From Henriciella algicola (GTDB lineage Bacteria > Pseudomonadota > Alphaproteobacteria > Caulobacterales > Hyphomonadaceae): 64,000 bases of DNA. Positions 1 through 8,832 of this stretch are shown in pieces. Under the pieces are notes generated by a model, which was not told the DNA's origin, did not search any database, and saw only the letters and a list, made by a program, of their open reading frames with translations. The first letter of the stretch is position 1; every line of letters begins with the position of its first letter. Where the stretch lies: contig NZ_QWGA01000003.1 in the NCBI RefSeq assembly GCF_003576245.1, forward strand, positions 558,001 through 622,000, written 5' to 3'. The translations under genes and the position numbers were made by a program.

Positions 1-48
1 CCTCGTGAAAGGTCCGCCCCTTTTTTTATTGCGTCAGCTGGCGCCTGA

Positions 49-222
49 TCAGACCGGCTGGGCCTCGCCCTTGGCGTTGACCCACAGGGCGTGGATCACG
101 GCTGGCAGCCAGAAGAAGAAGCACAGCACGATATTGATAAGGAGCTGCGCTCCGACACCTGCCTTGAGGAAGACAGCGACGGGCGGGAGGATGACAGACA
201 AGATGATCTGTAGAAGTGACAT
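49..222 (-). CDS. YqaE/Pmp3-family small membrane protein
   Basis: A 57-residue, very hydrophobic protein with two membrane segments and the family pattern LPPVAVFLKAG in the first helix, then ILCFFFWLPAVIHALWV-like residues in the second. Pmp3/YqaE (UPF0057) proteins sit in the inner membrane and are often induced by salt or cold; the molecular role is unclear. I chose the ATG at 222 because the protein then begins directly with the conserved MSLLQIILSVI stretch; longer in-frame starts add a basic, non-conserved tail. Family assignment is firm, function is not. Confidence 0.88.
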   Translation of the reverse strand: MSLLQIILSVILPPVAVFLKAGVGAQLLINIVLCFFFWLPAVIHALWVNAKGEAQPV

Positions 223-393
223 CGATAATTCTTTCGTTTTGTACATGTTTGCAACGCGCCGCCTCCCGGAGCCGTTCCGAAGCCGAACCATTTTCCGGCT
301 CCACCCGTTGAAGACCCACACCTAAAAAATTCGCGTGACTACCCCAGCGGCAGACCCCTCACCCTGACAGAAAAAGAAATCAGGGAGACCGCC

Positions 394-1206
394 ATGAATT
401 ACGAACAGATCAAGGTAGAGACGCGCGGCAATATTTGCCTCATCACCCTCAACCGCCCCGACAAGCTGAACGCCTGGACCCCGGACATGAGCCGTGAGCT
501 TGGCAAGGCGATCACCGCTGCGAACGAGGATGAAGACATCGGCGCCATCGTCATGACCGGCGAAGGACGCGGCTTCTGCGCCGGCGCGGACATGTCCTAC
601 TTCCAGAACAATATCGATGCCTCAGAGACCAAGGCGCACAAGCGCGATGGCGGGATCGACTGGATCTCTCTGATCCGCTCATCCAAACCCTGCATCGCCG
701 CCGTCAACGGCCCGGCCTTCGGTATCGGCGTCACGCAGATCCTGCCCTTCGACATGATCGTCGCCTCGACCATCTCGAAGTTCGGCCTCGTCTTCGTACG
801 CGTCGGCATCGTGCCGGAACTCGCGAGCTCGCATTTCCTCGTCCAGCGCGTCGGCTGGGGCAAGGCACATGACCTCCTGCTTACCGCGCGGCCCGTATCA
901 GGCGCTGAGGCCGTTGAGCTTGGCCTCGCTGACCGCCTCTCAGAACCTGAAACCCTGCTCGACGACGCGCTCGAACTTGCCGGCCTGATGGCCGCCAATC
1001 CATCGCCCATGCTGCGCATGACCAAACAGCTTCTCAGCGCCAATAGCTGCGACACCGACACGGCCCGCATCCAGGCGCGCGAACATGAAAGTCTGGAGGT
1101 CTGCTACACCCTGCCAGAACACAAAGAAGCCGTCGCCGCCTTCGCCGAAAAACGCGCCCCAGACTTCAAGGCGGCACGCCACAAGGCACAGGCGAAGATT
1201 GACTGA
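394..1206 (+). CDS. Enoyl-CoA hydratase/isomerase (crotonase) family protein
   Basis: 270 residues, the usual crotonase length. The oxyanion-hole segments are visible as GRGFCAGADMSYF (about residues 58-70) and GPAFGIGVTQ (about 108-117), followed by the VGIVPELASSHFL helix that carries an acidic residue at the active-site edge. Crotonases hydrate or isomerise acyl-CoA thioesters, mainly in beta-oxidation; the substrate cannot be read from the sequence. The ATG has a GGGAG ribosome site 8 bases upstream. No other fatty-acid gene is adjacent, so its pathway is open. Confidence 0.92.
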   Translation: MNYEQIKVETRGNICLITLNRPDKLNAWTPDMSRELGKAITAANEDEDIGAIVMTGEGRGFCAGADMSYFQNNIDASETKAHKRDGGIDWISLIRSSKPCIAAVNGPAFGIGVTQILPFDMIVASTISKFGLVFVRVGIVPELASSHFLVQRVGWGKAHDLLLTARPVSGAEAVELGLADRLSEPETLLDDALELAGLMAANPSPMLRMTKQLLSANSCDTDTARIQAREHESLEVCYTLPEHKEAVAAFAEKRAPDFKAARHKAQAKID

Positions 1207-1280
1207 GCAGGTTCTCAGGTCTTCAAGCCCGCATGGTGAGCGAAGTCGAACCACGCGGGCGTCGCACCACAACGCTTCAT

Positions 1281-1354
1281 CCTTCGACAGGCTCAGGATG
1301 AGGTCACTGCTGCAGCCGCATCCCCCAAGGACCTCACCCTGAGCCTGTCGAAGG
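1281..1354. repeat. REP-like intergenic inverted repeat
   Basis: Two 24-base arms (1281-1304 and 1331-1354) are reverse complements with one mismatch, separated by 26 bases. The arm core CCTTCGACAGGCTCAGG is a widespread dispersed palindrome in proteobacterial genomes. A diverged related motif lies at about 1226-1257 (GGTGAGCGAAGTCGAACCAC). The element sits between two convergent genes and can fold into a long hairpin, so it may also act as a terminator or RNA-stabilising structure. Confidence 0.75.
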
Positions 1355-1380
1355 GCGAGGTCGCTCAAGCGACATGCGCA

Positions 1381-1932
1381 CTAAGCCCGCTCGTATGCCG
1401 CTTTCATCCAGGCCTTGAGCTCGTCATCGACCTCTTCGACCGCCTGGATCTTCATCTTGTGGGTGCACATGCTGCCCGGCTTCTCTTCGGCGAGGCGAAG
1501 CGTGCCGTCCTCACCTTTCAAGTTCAGGCCAAGGTCCACACGTGACTTGGTTGCCGGGGTGACGACCGCGAAGTTCTTTGAGCGGCGAAACGCGACGGAC
1601 GTTTTCTTCGGCGAGATCTCAACATCATCGCCCAGCGTCTTCGCATAGGCTTCCAGCGCATCGTAGATCGGCCGAAGGCTCTCCTTGCCTTCATACTGAC
1701 CCGAAAGCATGTCGCCTTCATCAGCCTCAAATCGGCCCTTTGCGGCCTGACAGACCATATTGGCGTGGCCGTGCCCGAAGCCGTGCTTTTCCTTCAGCAT
1801 CTTGACCTGATCGCCATGCTTTTCGAGCCCGCTCGACTGGACGACTTTCACCCAGTGCGCCAGCGGTTTGCCGGTCTTGGCCTCCATGCCGGCGATATGA
1901 GCCGCGAGCATTTCGTCCTGAGATTTTGCCAT
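1381..1932 (-). CDS. DUF4287/DUF5655 domain protein
   Basis: 183 residues. The N-terminal part (about 1-65), with AHIAGMEAKTGKPLAHWV and HGFGHGHANMV, is the DUF4287 pattern. The C-terminal half (about 75-183), with RPIYDALEAYAKTLG and a late KMKIQAVEEVDDELKAWMKAAYE helix, matches DUF5655, a domain predicted to bind small molecules or nucleic acid. Start ATG at 1932 is preceded by GGGGAGCAC; the upstream in-frame ATG at 1986 lacks such a site. Function unknown. Confidence 0.85.
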   Translation of the reverse strand: MAKSQDEMLAAHIAGMEAKTGKPLAHWVKVVQSSGLEKHGDQVKMLKEKHGFGHGHANMVCQAAKGRFEADEGDMLSGQYEGKESLRPIYDALEAYAKTLGDDVEISPKKTSVAFRRSKNFAVVTPATKSRVDLGLNLKGEDGTLRLAEEKPGSMCTHKMKIQAVEEVDDELKAWMKAAYERA

Positions 1933-2077
1933 GATGTGCTCCCCCCACTCACAGCCTGCATGCACGTTAAGGTTATCAGACCGCATTATGGGAATCTGTC
2001 AAGATTGGCGCGTGAATGCCGGTCCAATGATCCGTCGTTCAGGAGAATGCGTAGACCGGTCAGAAAGGACCTCTGCC

Positions 2078-2617
2078 ATGCGCTTCAAAGCCCGCCTAGC
2101 CCCAGCCATTCTCGCCGCTGGCGTTGCCGTTTCCGGCTGCGTCTCAAACTCCCTAGACGACTTCTCCAGCGCAGACCAGACACTCAGGCTGGAAGAGTAC
2201 TTCCTCGGCGAGACAACGGCGTATGGCATCTTCGAGGACCGGTTCGGCAAGATCAGGCGTCAATTCAAGGTGGACATTACCGGCACTGTCGAAGGCGACA
2301 CGCTGACCCTGGTAGAGGAATTTGACTATAGCGACGGCGAACAGGACACACGCACCTGGACAATCGATATCCTCGGCGACGGGCGCTATCGCGGCACGGC
2401 CAATGATGTGCCGGGCACAGCGCAAGGCCAGGCGGTCGGCAATGCGTTCAACTGGACCTACCGGGTCGACCTCAAGGTAGGCGATGGCACCTGGAATGTC
2501 GGCTTTGATGACTGGATGTATCTGCTGCAGGACGGGGTGCTGCTGAACCGGGCCTATGTGACGCGTTTTGGCTTGCGTATCGGCGAAGTCACCATCGCCT
2601 TCCGCAAGCCTGGCTAG
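2078..2617 (+). CDS. DUF3833 family lipoprotein
   Basis: 179 residues, beginning with a lipoprotein signal peptide ending VAVSGC (Cys about residue 21). The mature part is the lipocalin-like DUF3833 fold: LEEYFLGETTAYGIFEDRFG early on, then alternating strands and a final LRIGEVTIAFRKPG. Homologues are often near fatty-acid or photolyase genes, but the role is unknown. I set the start at 2078 because the signal peptide begins there; it follows AGAAAGGACC. The end overlaps the end of the convergent gene by 4 bases. Confidence 0.88.
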   Translation: MRFKARLAPAILAAGVAVSGCVSNSLDDFSSADQTLRLEEYFLGETTAYGIFEDRFGKIRRQFKVDITGTVEGDTLTLVEEFDYSDGEQDTRTWTIDILGDGRYRGTANDVPGTAQGQAVGNAFNWTYRVDLKVGDGTWNVGFDDWMYLLQDGVLLNRAYVTRFGLRIGEVTIAFRKPG

Positions 2618-3240
2618 GCGTCCTGCGTCCAGGAAGGGGCGCCGCTGCCGATCAGACCAAAGAAGCGCCGGTCTGTATTGGCAGGCTCAGCCCGGCGGAG
2701 CGGCAGGCCCGAAGTGCGGCTGACCGCTTCGCTCGCGCGGGCCACCACAGTCTTGCGGCCATTCTCATGGGCGCCCGGGTTACGGTCCTCGCCAAGAAGC
2801 ATCATCCGGCCGTCCTGAAGCTCCAGCCAGTAGGCCATTACCGTCATGCGCAGGCCGAGCACGCTGTGGGTCTCACGGCGGCGGCAGATGCCCTTGATGC
2901 TGCGATAGTTGATCTCGCCTTCGAAGCCTTCTGTCTTGTGATGGGCGGCGCGGTGGGCTGGCAGCACCAGCATGACATGGCCGGGGCGCAGCGACAGGTG
3001 CCACTTATGCTTCAGGCGCATCATATGCTGATGGCCAATGGTCAGCGGCGCAAGGACGAGGCCGATCGCGCAGGCAATCGTCGCGGCAAGCGCATCGCCC
3101 TGAACCAGAAGATAGACCGCACCAGCAAGCGAGGCGAGCACCAGCGCCCACATCAGAAGTGCCACGAATACAGAGGCGATCCTCGCCCCATACCCATATT
3201 CGAAAACGATCCGTTCTGGTTTCGCCATGACTTGCCCCAT
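2614..3240 (-). CDS. Two-helix membrane protein of unknown function
   Basis: 208 residues with two adjacent transmembrane segments (about 23-45 and 50-70), then a soluble basic domain (about 75-208) with a strand-rich stretch around VMAYWLELQDGRMMLLGEDR. The layout recalls small membrane-anchored PH-like or DUF2244-like proteins, but I cannot name a family. Start could be residue 5 (ATG at 3228), which would use GGGGCAAG as the ribosome site. It is convergent with the DUF3833 gene and divergent from nothing obvious. Confidence 0.7.
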   Translation of the reverse strand: MGQVMAKPERIVFEYGYGARIASVFVALLMWALVLASLAGAVYLLVQGDALAATIACAIGLVLAPLTIGHQHMMRLKHKWHLSLRPGHVMLVLPAHRAAHHKTEGFEGEINYRSIKGICRRRETHSVLGLRMTVMAYWLELQDGRMMLLGEDRNPGAHENGRKTVVARASEAVSRTSGLPLRRAEPANTDRRFFGLIGSGAPSWTQDA

Positions 3241-3315
3241 TCTGTCAGCACAAAGAACAAGGCATCCGCAATTTCCGTGCCGGAATTCAGAAGGCGTTAA
3301 GTCAGTTTGAGCGGC

Positions 3316-5115
3316 CTATTCTGCCTCCGCCGACGCGCTTTGCGCACGGGCCAGAAGCTCACCGCACGGGGCGTCCTGCGCCATGCCGGGCTCGATGAAT
3401 GGCAGGGCCGCCAGCCCGCCGCTCACGGACGCCAGAATACCTGCAATCCCGAACTGGGCCACCGTCCCCGCGCTGAACGGCTGGATTGAGGGATCGCGCA
3501 ACGTACCACCAATCGCGACATCGCCGATCAGCGTACCCAGCGAGGCATCCTTGGCCTCGGACCGCACACTCAAACGAAGGGCCTCATTAGACAGGTTCAC
3601 ATCGCCGCGCACGACGACGAGGCTGTCATCAGTGTCGACCACGGCTGGCGACAGCGTGCCGACGCCATTCTCGAAGTTCGCCACGATCGCCGCGCACCGC
3701 GCATCGACATACGTCCGGTCGCCCGGCGCCTCACCCAGCAGCGTGATCGCCTCTCCAAAGTCGAGCGCCGCGCCTTCAGCTGCCAGCGCCAATATGTCCG
3801 CATCCGTCGACCAGATCGAAACCGTGCCATTCATCGTCGCGGCCGCGTCGCGGAAGCCATTGCCATCCGTGGTCACTTCGAACTCACCATCCGCGCCGCC
3901 GCGCAGGTATGGCGAGAGCGAGAGGTTATCGAAGGCAACATTGGAAAGCTCGCCGCGCGCATCGGTATGGGCCGGCGACTGCGTACCGTCGAGCGTCGCA
4001 TAGCCGCGAAACTCACCTTGTGCGAAGTCTAGATGTATCCGCGGCGCCCGCACCAGCCTGCCCTCAATCTCGACATCGAGACCAAGCCCCTCAATGTCGA
4101 ACAAGGAGTCGGTCACTGTCTCGGCCGTATAGCTGACACTGCCATCGACAGCATCCAGCCTTGCAAAGTCGATCTCGACATCCGGGATAAGCCGCCCGCT
4201 TTGCTCAAAAGCCGCGCGCGCCGCTTTCGCCCGCGTGCCGCTCGTCTCGCCTTCACCGACGCCAATCGGGATACCGAACACGATGGCGAGGTCATCGGCG
4301 TCGAGCGCGGCAGAGGTAAGCTCTGCATTCACCACAGGCACCTCGCCCCCCGGCATCACATTGATCTCACCGTAAAGGTCGCTATCGCCGATCCGCGTTT
4401 CCGGGTCGACATTCAGCGTCCAGCGCTCCGGCCCGATATCGACGGTGAGGCGCATATCGTAAGGCGGCGTATCCGGCGCCGCGAGACCGACAAGATCCGC
4501 GACATCTGCAAAGTTCTCACCGCGCAGCCGCAGTCCGCCATCCAGCTCACTGAACGCGTCAGACGTGCGCCCATCAAAGCTGAGACGAGAGCCTGCGCCG
4601 CGCGCCTCCAGCATGAATGCGCCAGACCGCAGCGACCCGCGCGCGGTCTCGATCTCGACATCGCGCGTCTCGTCAGGGCGCACCACCTGCATGGTCACGG
4701 AGGTGAGCGACACCTTGTCGACGATACGGCGCGCAGATTTCAGCCCCGGCCCGTCGCCATCGCTCTCGCCACTATCCTCAATTCGGACAGAGCCATTCTC
4801 TGCCTCGAGATAGGACAGCCAGCTGACGAATGGCAGGAAGCCAAACAGATTGACTTGCGCCTCGATCCGCTCGGCGCTCACCCGGCCGGGCACGACGAGG
4901 CCTTCACCCTCAACCACCAACACCGCTGGAAACCGCGTATGCGCAGTTCCGACGCGTGATCCATCCGGCCCGAACGCGCCAAGCAATGCGTTGGCCACAG
5001 GCGTGCCAAAACGCGGCTGCGTCATCGCGAGCAGGAAGAGCAGGAAGGCGAGCAGCACGATGCCAATTACCCACCCGGCAATCTTGAAGGATCGTTTGAG
5101 TCCGGACGTCATCAA
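3316..5115 (-). CDS. AsmA-like inner-membrane protein
   Basis: 599 residues with one N-terminal membrane helix (about 11-31) followed by a long periplasmic region rich in beta strands. The ESWLSYLEAENGSVRIED-like element near residues 100-115 and the late LSNEALRLSVRSEAKDASLGTLIGDVAIGGTLRDPSIQP stretch are typical of AsmA/TamB-like proteins, which are thought to bridge the envelope and help move lipids to the outer membrane. It diverges from the helicase gene with 111 bases between. Assignment rests on overall pattern, so the exact subfamily is uncertain. Confidence 0.78.
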   Translation of the reverse strand: MMTSGLKRSFKIAGWVIGIVLLAFLLFLLAMTQPRFGTPVANALLGAFGPDGSRVGTAHTRFPAVLVVEGEGLVVPGRVSAERIEAQVNLFGFLPFVSWLSYLEAENGSVRIEDSGESDGDGPGLKSARRIVDKVSLTSVTMQVVRPDETRDVEIETARGSLRSGAFMLEARGAGSRLSFDGRTSDAFSELDGGLRLRGENFADVADLVGLAAPDTPPYDMRLTVDIGPERWTLNVDPETRIGDSDLYGEINVMPGGEVPVVNAELTSAALDADDLAIVFGIPIGVGEGETSGTRAKAARAAFEQSGRLIPDVEIDFARLDAVDGSVSYTAETVTDSLFDIEGLGLDVEIEGRLVRAPRIHLDFAQGEFRGYATLDGTQSPAHTDARGELSNVAFDNLSLSPYLRGGADGEFEVTTDGNGFRDAAATMNGTVSIWSTDADILALAAEGAALDFGEAITLLGEAPGDRTYVDARCAAIVANFENGVGTLSPAVVDTDDSLVVVRGDVNLSNEALRLSVRSEAKDASLGTLIGDVAIGGTLRDPSIQPFSAGTVAQFGIAGILASVSGGLAALPFIEPGMAQDAPCGELLARAQSASAEAE

Positions 5116-5226
5116 GCCCTAACGCGCCGCGCAGGCACCGGTTCGCAGACAGCCTGCCGATTTCGCTCTGATGCCGCTCAGCAAAGGGCACAGTCGGCCC
5201 CTGCCATTGGGGCCAATCCCTGCTAT

Positions 5227-7569
5227 ATGTTCTCCATGAGTTCCAGCCCGAATCGCCGCCCATCTATCTCGGAAATGGCCGCTGCCCGTGCGCCCGTGCC
5301 AGACACGAACGCCAATTATCTGGACGGCCTGAACCCCGAACAGCGCGATGCGGTCGAGACGACAGAGGGCCCGCTCCTCGTGCTTGCAGGCGCCGGCACT
5401 GGCAAGACGCGCGTGCTGACGACCCGCCTTGCCCATATCATCGCCTCCAAACTTGCCTGGCCCAGCCAGACGCTGACGGTGACCTTCACCAACAAGGCCG
5501 CCCGCGAAATGCGTGAGCGCGCGCTGAAGCTCATCGGCGATGCAGGCGAAGGCCTTCGCTGGCTTGGCACCTTTCACTCGATCTCGGCCCAGATTCTCCG
5601 CCGCCACGCAGAGCTTGCGGGCCTGAAGTCCAGCTTCACCATCCTCGATACAGACGACGTCATCCGCCTCTGCAAACAGGTGATCGAGGCAGAGAATATC
5701 GACACCAAACGCTGGACCCCGCGCCACCTCTCCAGCCTCATCGATGGCTGGAAGAACCGCGCGCTCACCCCGGCCAAGGTGCCCAAGGACGAAGCCTGGC
5801 AGTTTGCCGACGGCAAGGCGATCCAACTTTATGAGACCTATCAGAACCGCCTGAAGGTCCTGAACGCCTGCGACTTCGGCGACCTGCTGATCCACAACAT
5901 CACCATCTTCCAGAAGAATCCCGACCTGCTGGCGGACTATCACCAGCGCTTCAAATACATCCTGGTGGACGAGTATCAGGACACAAACGTCGCCCAGTAT
6001 CTCTGGCTTCGTCTGCTCGCGCGCGGCTCGAACAATATCTGCTGCGTTGGCGATGACGACCAGTCGATCTATGGCTGGCGCGGCGCTGAGGTCGACAACA
6101 TCCTGCGCTTCGAGAAGGACTTTCCGGGCGCCAAGGTCATCCGGCTGGAGCGTAATTACCGCTCCACCAAGCACATCCTCGCTGCCGCCTCTTCCGTTAT
6201 CGACTTCAACAAGGGCCGGCTCGGCAAGACGCTCTATGTCGGTGACGGCGAACAGGGCAATCCGGACGCAGAGAAAGTCCAGGTGCGCGGCCTCTGGGAC
6301 GGCGAGGCCGAGGCCCGCCTCATCTGCGATGACATCGAAAGCTACATCAACAAGGGCGGCCAGTATGAAGACTGCGCCATCCTCGTTCGTGCCTCATGGC
6401 AGATGCGGCTCTTCGAAGAACGCCTGATCATGTTGGGCATCCCCTACCGCGTGATCGGCGGCCCGCGCTTTTTTGAGCGCGCCGAGATCCGCGATGCGCT
6501 CGCCTATCTCCGCCTCGTGCGCAGCCCCGATGACGACCTCGCCTTTGAGCGTGTCGTGAACCAGCCAAAACGCGGCGTCGGCGCCACCACGATCCAGAAG
6601 CTGCAGACCTTTGCCCGCGCCGATGGCCGCTCGCTCTTTACCCTCGTGCCGATGGTGCTGCAGACCGATGAAGTCAAAGGCCCGGCCAAGCGCGGCCTCA
6701 CCACTTTCATCGACCAGATCAATCTCTGGCGCGACCGGCTCAATAACGGCATGCCGCATCATGAACTCGCGCAGGTTATCCTGGACGAGAGCGGCTATAC
6801 CGACATGCTGCAGAAGGACCGCTCCCCGCAGTCGCAGACACGCCTCGATAACCTCAAGGAACTGATCCACGCCCTCGGCCAGTTCGACAGCCTCGCCGGC
6901 TTCCTCGAACACGTCGAACTCGTCATGGATGTCGGCGGGCAATCGTCTGGCAATGAGGTCCAGATCCTCACCCTCCACGCCGCCAAGGGTCTTGAATGGC
7001 CGATGGTCTTCCTGCCCGGCTGGGAAGAGGAAGTCTTCCCGTCCCGCCGCTCTCTGGACGAGTCCGGCATGAAGGGCCTCGAGGAAGAACGCCGCCTCGC
7101 CTATGTCGGCATCACCCGCGCACGCGAAAAATGCGCGATCAGCTTTGTCGCCAACCGCATGATCTTCGGGCGCTGGCAGTCGGTCCTGCCATCGCGCTTT
7201 GTCGACGAACTCCCGCATGACAACGTCGAGGCAAGCAGCGAAACCGGCTATTCCACCATGCCCGGCGCCGATCAGGGTTTCCAGGGCACGATTGAGGATC
7301 TGGGAGAGCGCTCCAACTACACCTCCCCGGGCTGGCGCCGCCTCAAGGAAAATGCCGGCAAAGGCTCAAAGACCGGCCCCGTCATCGATGGCAAGGCAGA
7401 ACTCATCGCAACCAGCTCCGGCAAGTCCGGCTTCAAGATCGGCCAACGCGTCCACCACGAAAAGTTCGGCTACGGCCAGGTCCTCGCCGCCGACGGCACC
7501 AAGCTACAGGTCAACTTCAAGAATGTCGGCCTCAAGAAGGTCATCTCGACCTTCGTGACCGGGGTTTGA
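5227..7569 (+). CDS. uvrD: UvrD/PcrA-type superfamily 1 DNA helicase
   Basis: 780 residues, full length for UvrD/PcrA. Helicase motifs appear in order: Walker A AGAGTGKT (about 53-60), TFTNKAAREM (Ia), VDEYQDTN (II), GDDDQSIYGWRGA (III), LERNYRST (IV), TLHAAKGLEW (V) and AYVGITRAR (VI). The C-terminal FKIGQRVHHEKFGYGQV segment is the Tudor-like domain that contacts RNA polymerase in PcrA/UvrD. It unwinds DNA in excision and mismatch repair. The ATG at 5236 is an alternative start. uvrD and pcrA cannot be told apart here. Confidence 0.95.
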   Translation: MFSMSSSPNRRPSISEMAAARAPVPDTNANYLDGLNPEQRDAVETTEGPLLVLAGAGTGKTRVLTTRLAHIIASKLAWPSQTLTVTFTNKAAREMRERALKLIGDAGEGLRWLGTFHSISAQILRRHAELAGLKSSFTILDTDDVIRLCKQVIEAENIDTKRWTPRHLSSLIDGWKNRALTPAKVPKDEAWQFADGKAIQLYETYQNRLKVLNACDFGDLLIHNITIFQKNPDLLADYHQRFKYILVDEYQDTNVAQYLWLRLLARGSNNICCVGDDDQSIYGWRGAEVDNILRFEKDFPGAKVIRLERNYRSTKHILAAASSVIDFNKGRLGKTLYVGDGEQGNPDAEKVQVRGLWDGEAEARLICDDIESYINKGGQYEDCAILVRASWQMRLFEERLIMLGIPYRVIGGPRFFERAEIRDALAYLRLVRSPDDDLAFERVVNQPKRGVGATTIQKLQTFARADGRSLFTLVPMVLQTDEVKGPAKRGLTTFIDQINLWRDRLNNGMPHHELAQVILDESGYTDMLQKDRSPQSQTRLDNLKELIHALGQFDSLAGFLEHVELVMDVGGQSSGNEVQILTLHAAKGLEWPMVFLPGWEEEVFPSRRSLDESGMKGLEEERRLAYVGITRAREKCAISFVANRMIFGRWQSVLPSRFVDELPHDNVEASSETGYSTMPGADQGFQGTIEDLGERSNYTSPGWRRLKENAGKGSKTGPVIDGKAELIATSSGKSGFKIGQRVHHEKFGYGQVLAADGTKLQVNFKNVGLKKVISTFVTGV

Positions 7570-7955
7570 TGGCCGGACGCCGTGCCGAACAATCGCTGCC
7601 GAAGGCAATCCTCGAGAAATCCAGTCTTCGAGGACTGGAATATGCTTGGCATCCGGATGACATACCAGAAGTGATAGAAGCTGCTCGTGTTGCAGGACTG
7701 AAAAGCCTTGGAGGTCAGCTTCAATTCAGACTTCCGGACGCAACTTGCGAGATCTACTGGATAGAAGTTGACCAATTTGGAACTGAAGTAGACCCGGATG
7801 AAGCAGCGCGCCGTACGCTTGCACAATTCCATGCAATTTACTCGAAAGACAGTTGGTTCAGGGAAGGGCGCACCTTCCCCGCAGTGCGCGAATACGAGAA
7901 AGCTGGGGGCAATCTCAACGCGGCAATGTGCTTCGTCTGGTACCTTGAACGCTAG
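7569..7955 (+). CDS. Hypothetical protein overlapping the helicase stop
   Basis: 128 residues, soluble, mixed charge, no signal peptide. The ATG shares its A with the helicase stop codon (TGATG), so translation is probably coupled. I do not recognise a family; the C-terminal half has an aromatic pattern (AQFHAIYSKDSWFREGRTFPAVREYEKAGG). Its codon use is visibly more AT-rich than that of the helicase, so it may have been acquired later. It is a real reading frame by length and coupling, but nothing indicates a function. Confidence 0.65.
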   Translation: MAGRRAEQSLPKAILEKSSLRGLEYAWHPDDIPEVIEAARVAGLKSLGGQLQFRLPDATCEIYWIEVDQFGTEVDPDEAARRTLAQFHAIYSKDSWFREGRTFPAVREYEKAGGNLNAAMCFVWYLER

Positions 7956-7975
7956 TTCAACAGCTCGTTTCCGAA

Positions 7976-8091
7976 GACCCCTGTGAAGACAGGGGTCCAT
8001 GGTGGACCGCCTGAAGAGAGATCACCAAGTGCCGGGGGGAGCGCTACGCGCCAGCGACGCGTCACCCTCGACGGCGCAGCCGTCTGAGGGT
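7976..8091. repeat. Two intergenic hairpins in a gene-free gap
   Basis: The 279-base gap 7956-8234 has no convincing gene. It holds a perfect 9-bp hairpin (GACCCCTGT, loop GAAG, ACAGGGGTC, 7976-7997) just after the upstream gene, and an imperfect one at 8064-8091 (ACCCTCGACGGC, loop GCA, GCCGTCTGAGGGT). Neither is followed by a clear T-run. They may be transcription-end or mRNA-stability structures, or remains of dispersed palindromic repeats. Confidence 0.5.
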
Positions 8092-8234
8092 CCAGCTTCC
8101 GCCGTAACCCCATGCGCCAGTTTCACTATCCGGAGGTGGACACCCAGATGGGCTAACGCCCATCGGGCGTGACGACCCTTGAGGTTATCCGGTATTTTTG
8201 AAAACGGCGCGGCTGCCAGCGAACTTAGCCCGCC

Positions 8235-8738
8235 CTACTCCCACCCATCCGCGAACGGACAGGTTGCCTGCAGGCCAGCTTCTTCAGGCGTGTCAGAATT
8301 GAAGATGTCGACATCGACCAGCCAGGCGCCGTCTTCCTGAAGCTTGCGCACTTCGAGGAATTTGCCTGCATCGACGCCGTATTCGCCCTCATCCAGCGGA
8401 ACGAAGACGCAGGAGCGCCCGCGCACATAGGCGGTGTCGCCGCTGCCGCCGATGTTTTCGATATCGAGCGCGATACGGTAGCCTGTCTCATTCTCGGCTT
8501 CCCATGCCGCGATGTTGTCACGTCCGGTCACGGCAGGGCCGTTTGGCGGCATCAGGATCGCGTCTGAGGTGAAGTAGGAGGCGAGCAGCTCCCAGTCATT
8601 TGCATTATAAGCCGCAACCCAGTCGGCAGAGGCTGCTTCAATGGCGCTATAATCCTGCGGCCCGAGCTCTTCCGGCAGAGTCTGGCAGCCTGCAATGGCA
8701 GCGGTGAACATGATCGCAGTGAAAGCGGCGTGTCGCAT
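8235..8738 (-). CDS. SnoaL/DUF4440-like lipoprotein
   Basis: 167 residues with a lipoprotein signal (AAIAGC, Cys about residue 18). The mature part is an NTF2-like fold: IEAASADWVAAYNANDWELLASYFTSDAILMPP is the standard first helix and strand of DUF4440/SnoaL-type proteins, followed by GRDNIAAWEAE and a final strand block. Such domains can be enzymes or ligand binders; no catalytic pair can be assigned. Likely exported and lipid-anchored. Confidence 0.85.
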   Translation of the reverse strand: MRHAAFTAIMFTAAIAGCQTLPEELGPQDYSAIEAASADWVAAYNANDWELLASYFTSDAILMPPNGPAVTGRDNIAAWEAENETGYRIALDIENIGGSGDTAYVRGRSCVFVPLDEGEYGVDAGKFLEVRKLQEDGAWLVDVDIFNSDTPEEAGLQATCPFADGWE

Positions 8739-8832
8739 AGTGATCCCTCGTCAAAGCGCCTTCGCACTGGCGCGCTGCCACTCCCAAAGCAAGATACGCG
8801 CCGGACTGGCAAGTCCGCCCTTCAGCAGGCCT

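Noticed and set aside
4033-4959. Long open frame (308 codons, plus strand)
   Set aside because: Antisense to the AsmA-like gene; arginine/histidine-rich composition typical of GC-rich shadow frames.
5119-6174. Long open frame (351 codons, minus strand)
   Set aside because: Opposite the helicase gene; shows no family pattern and no ribosome site.
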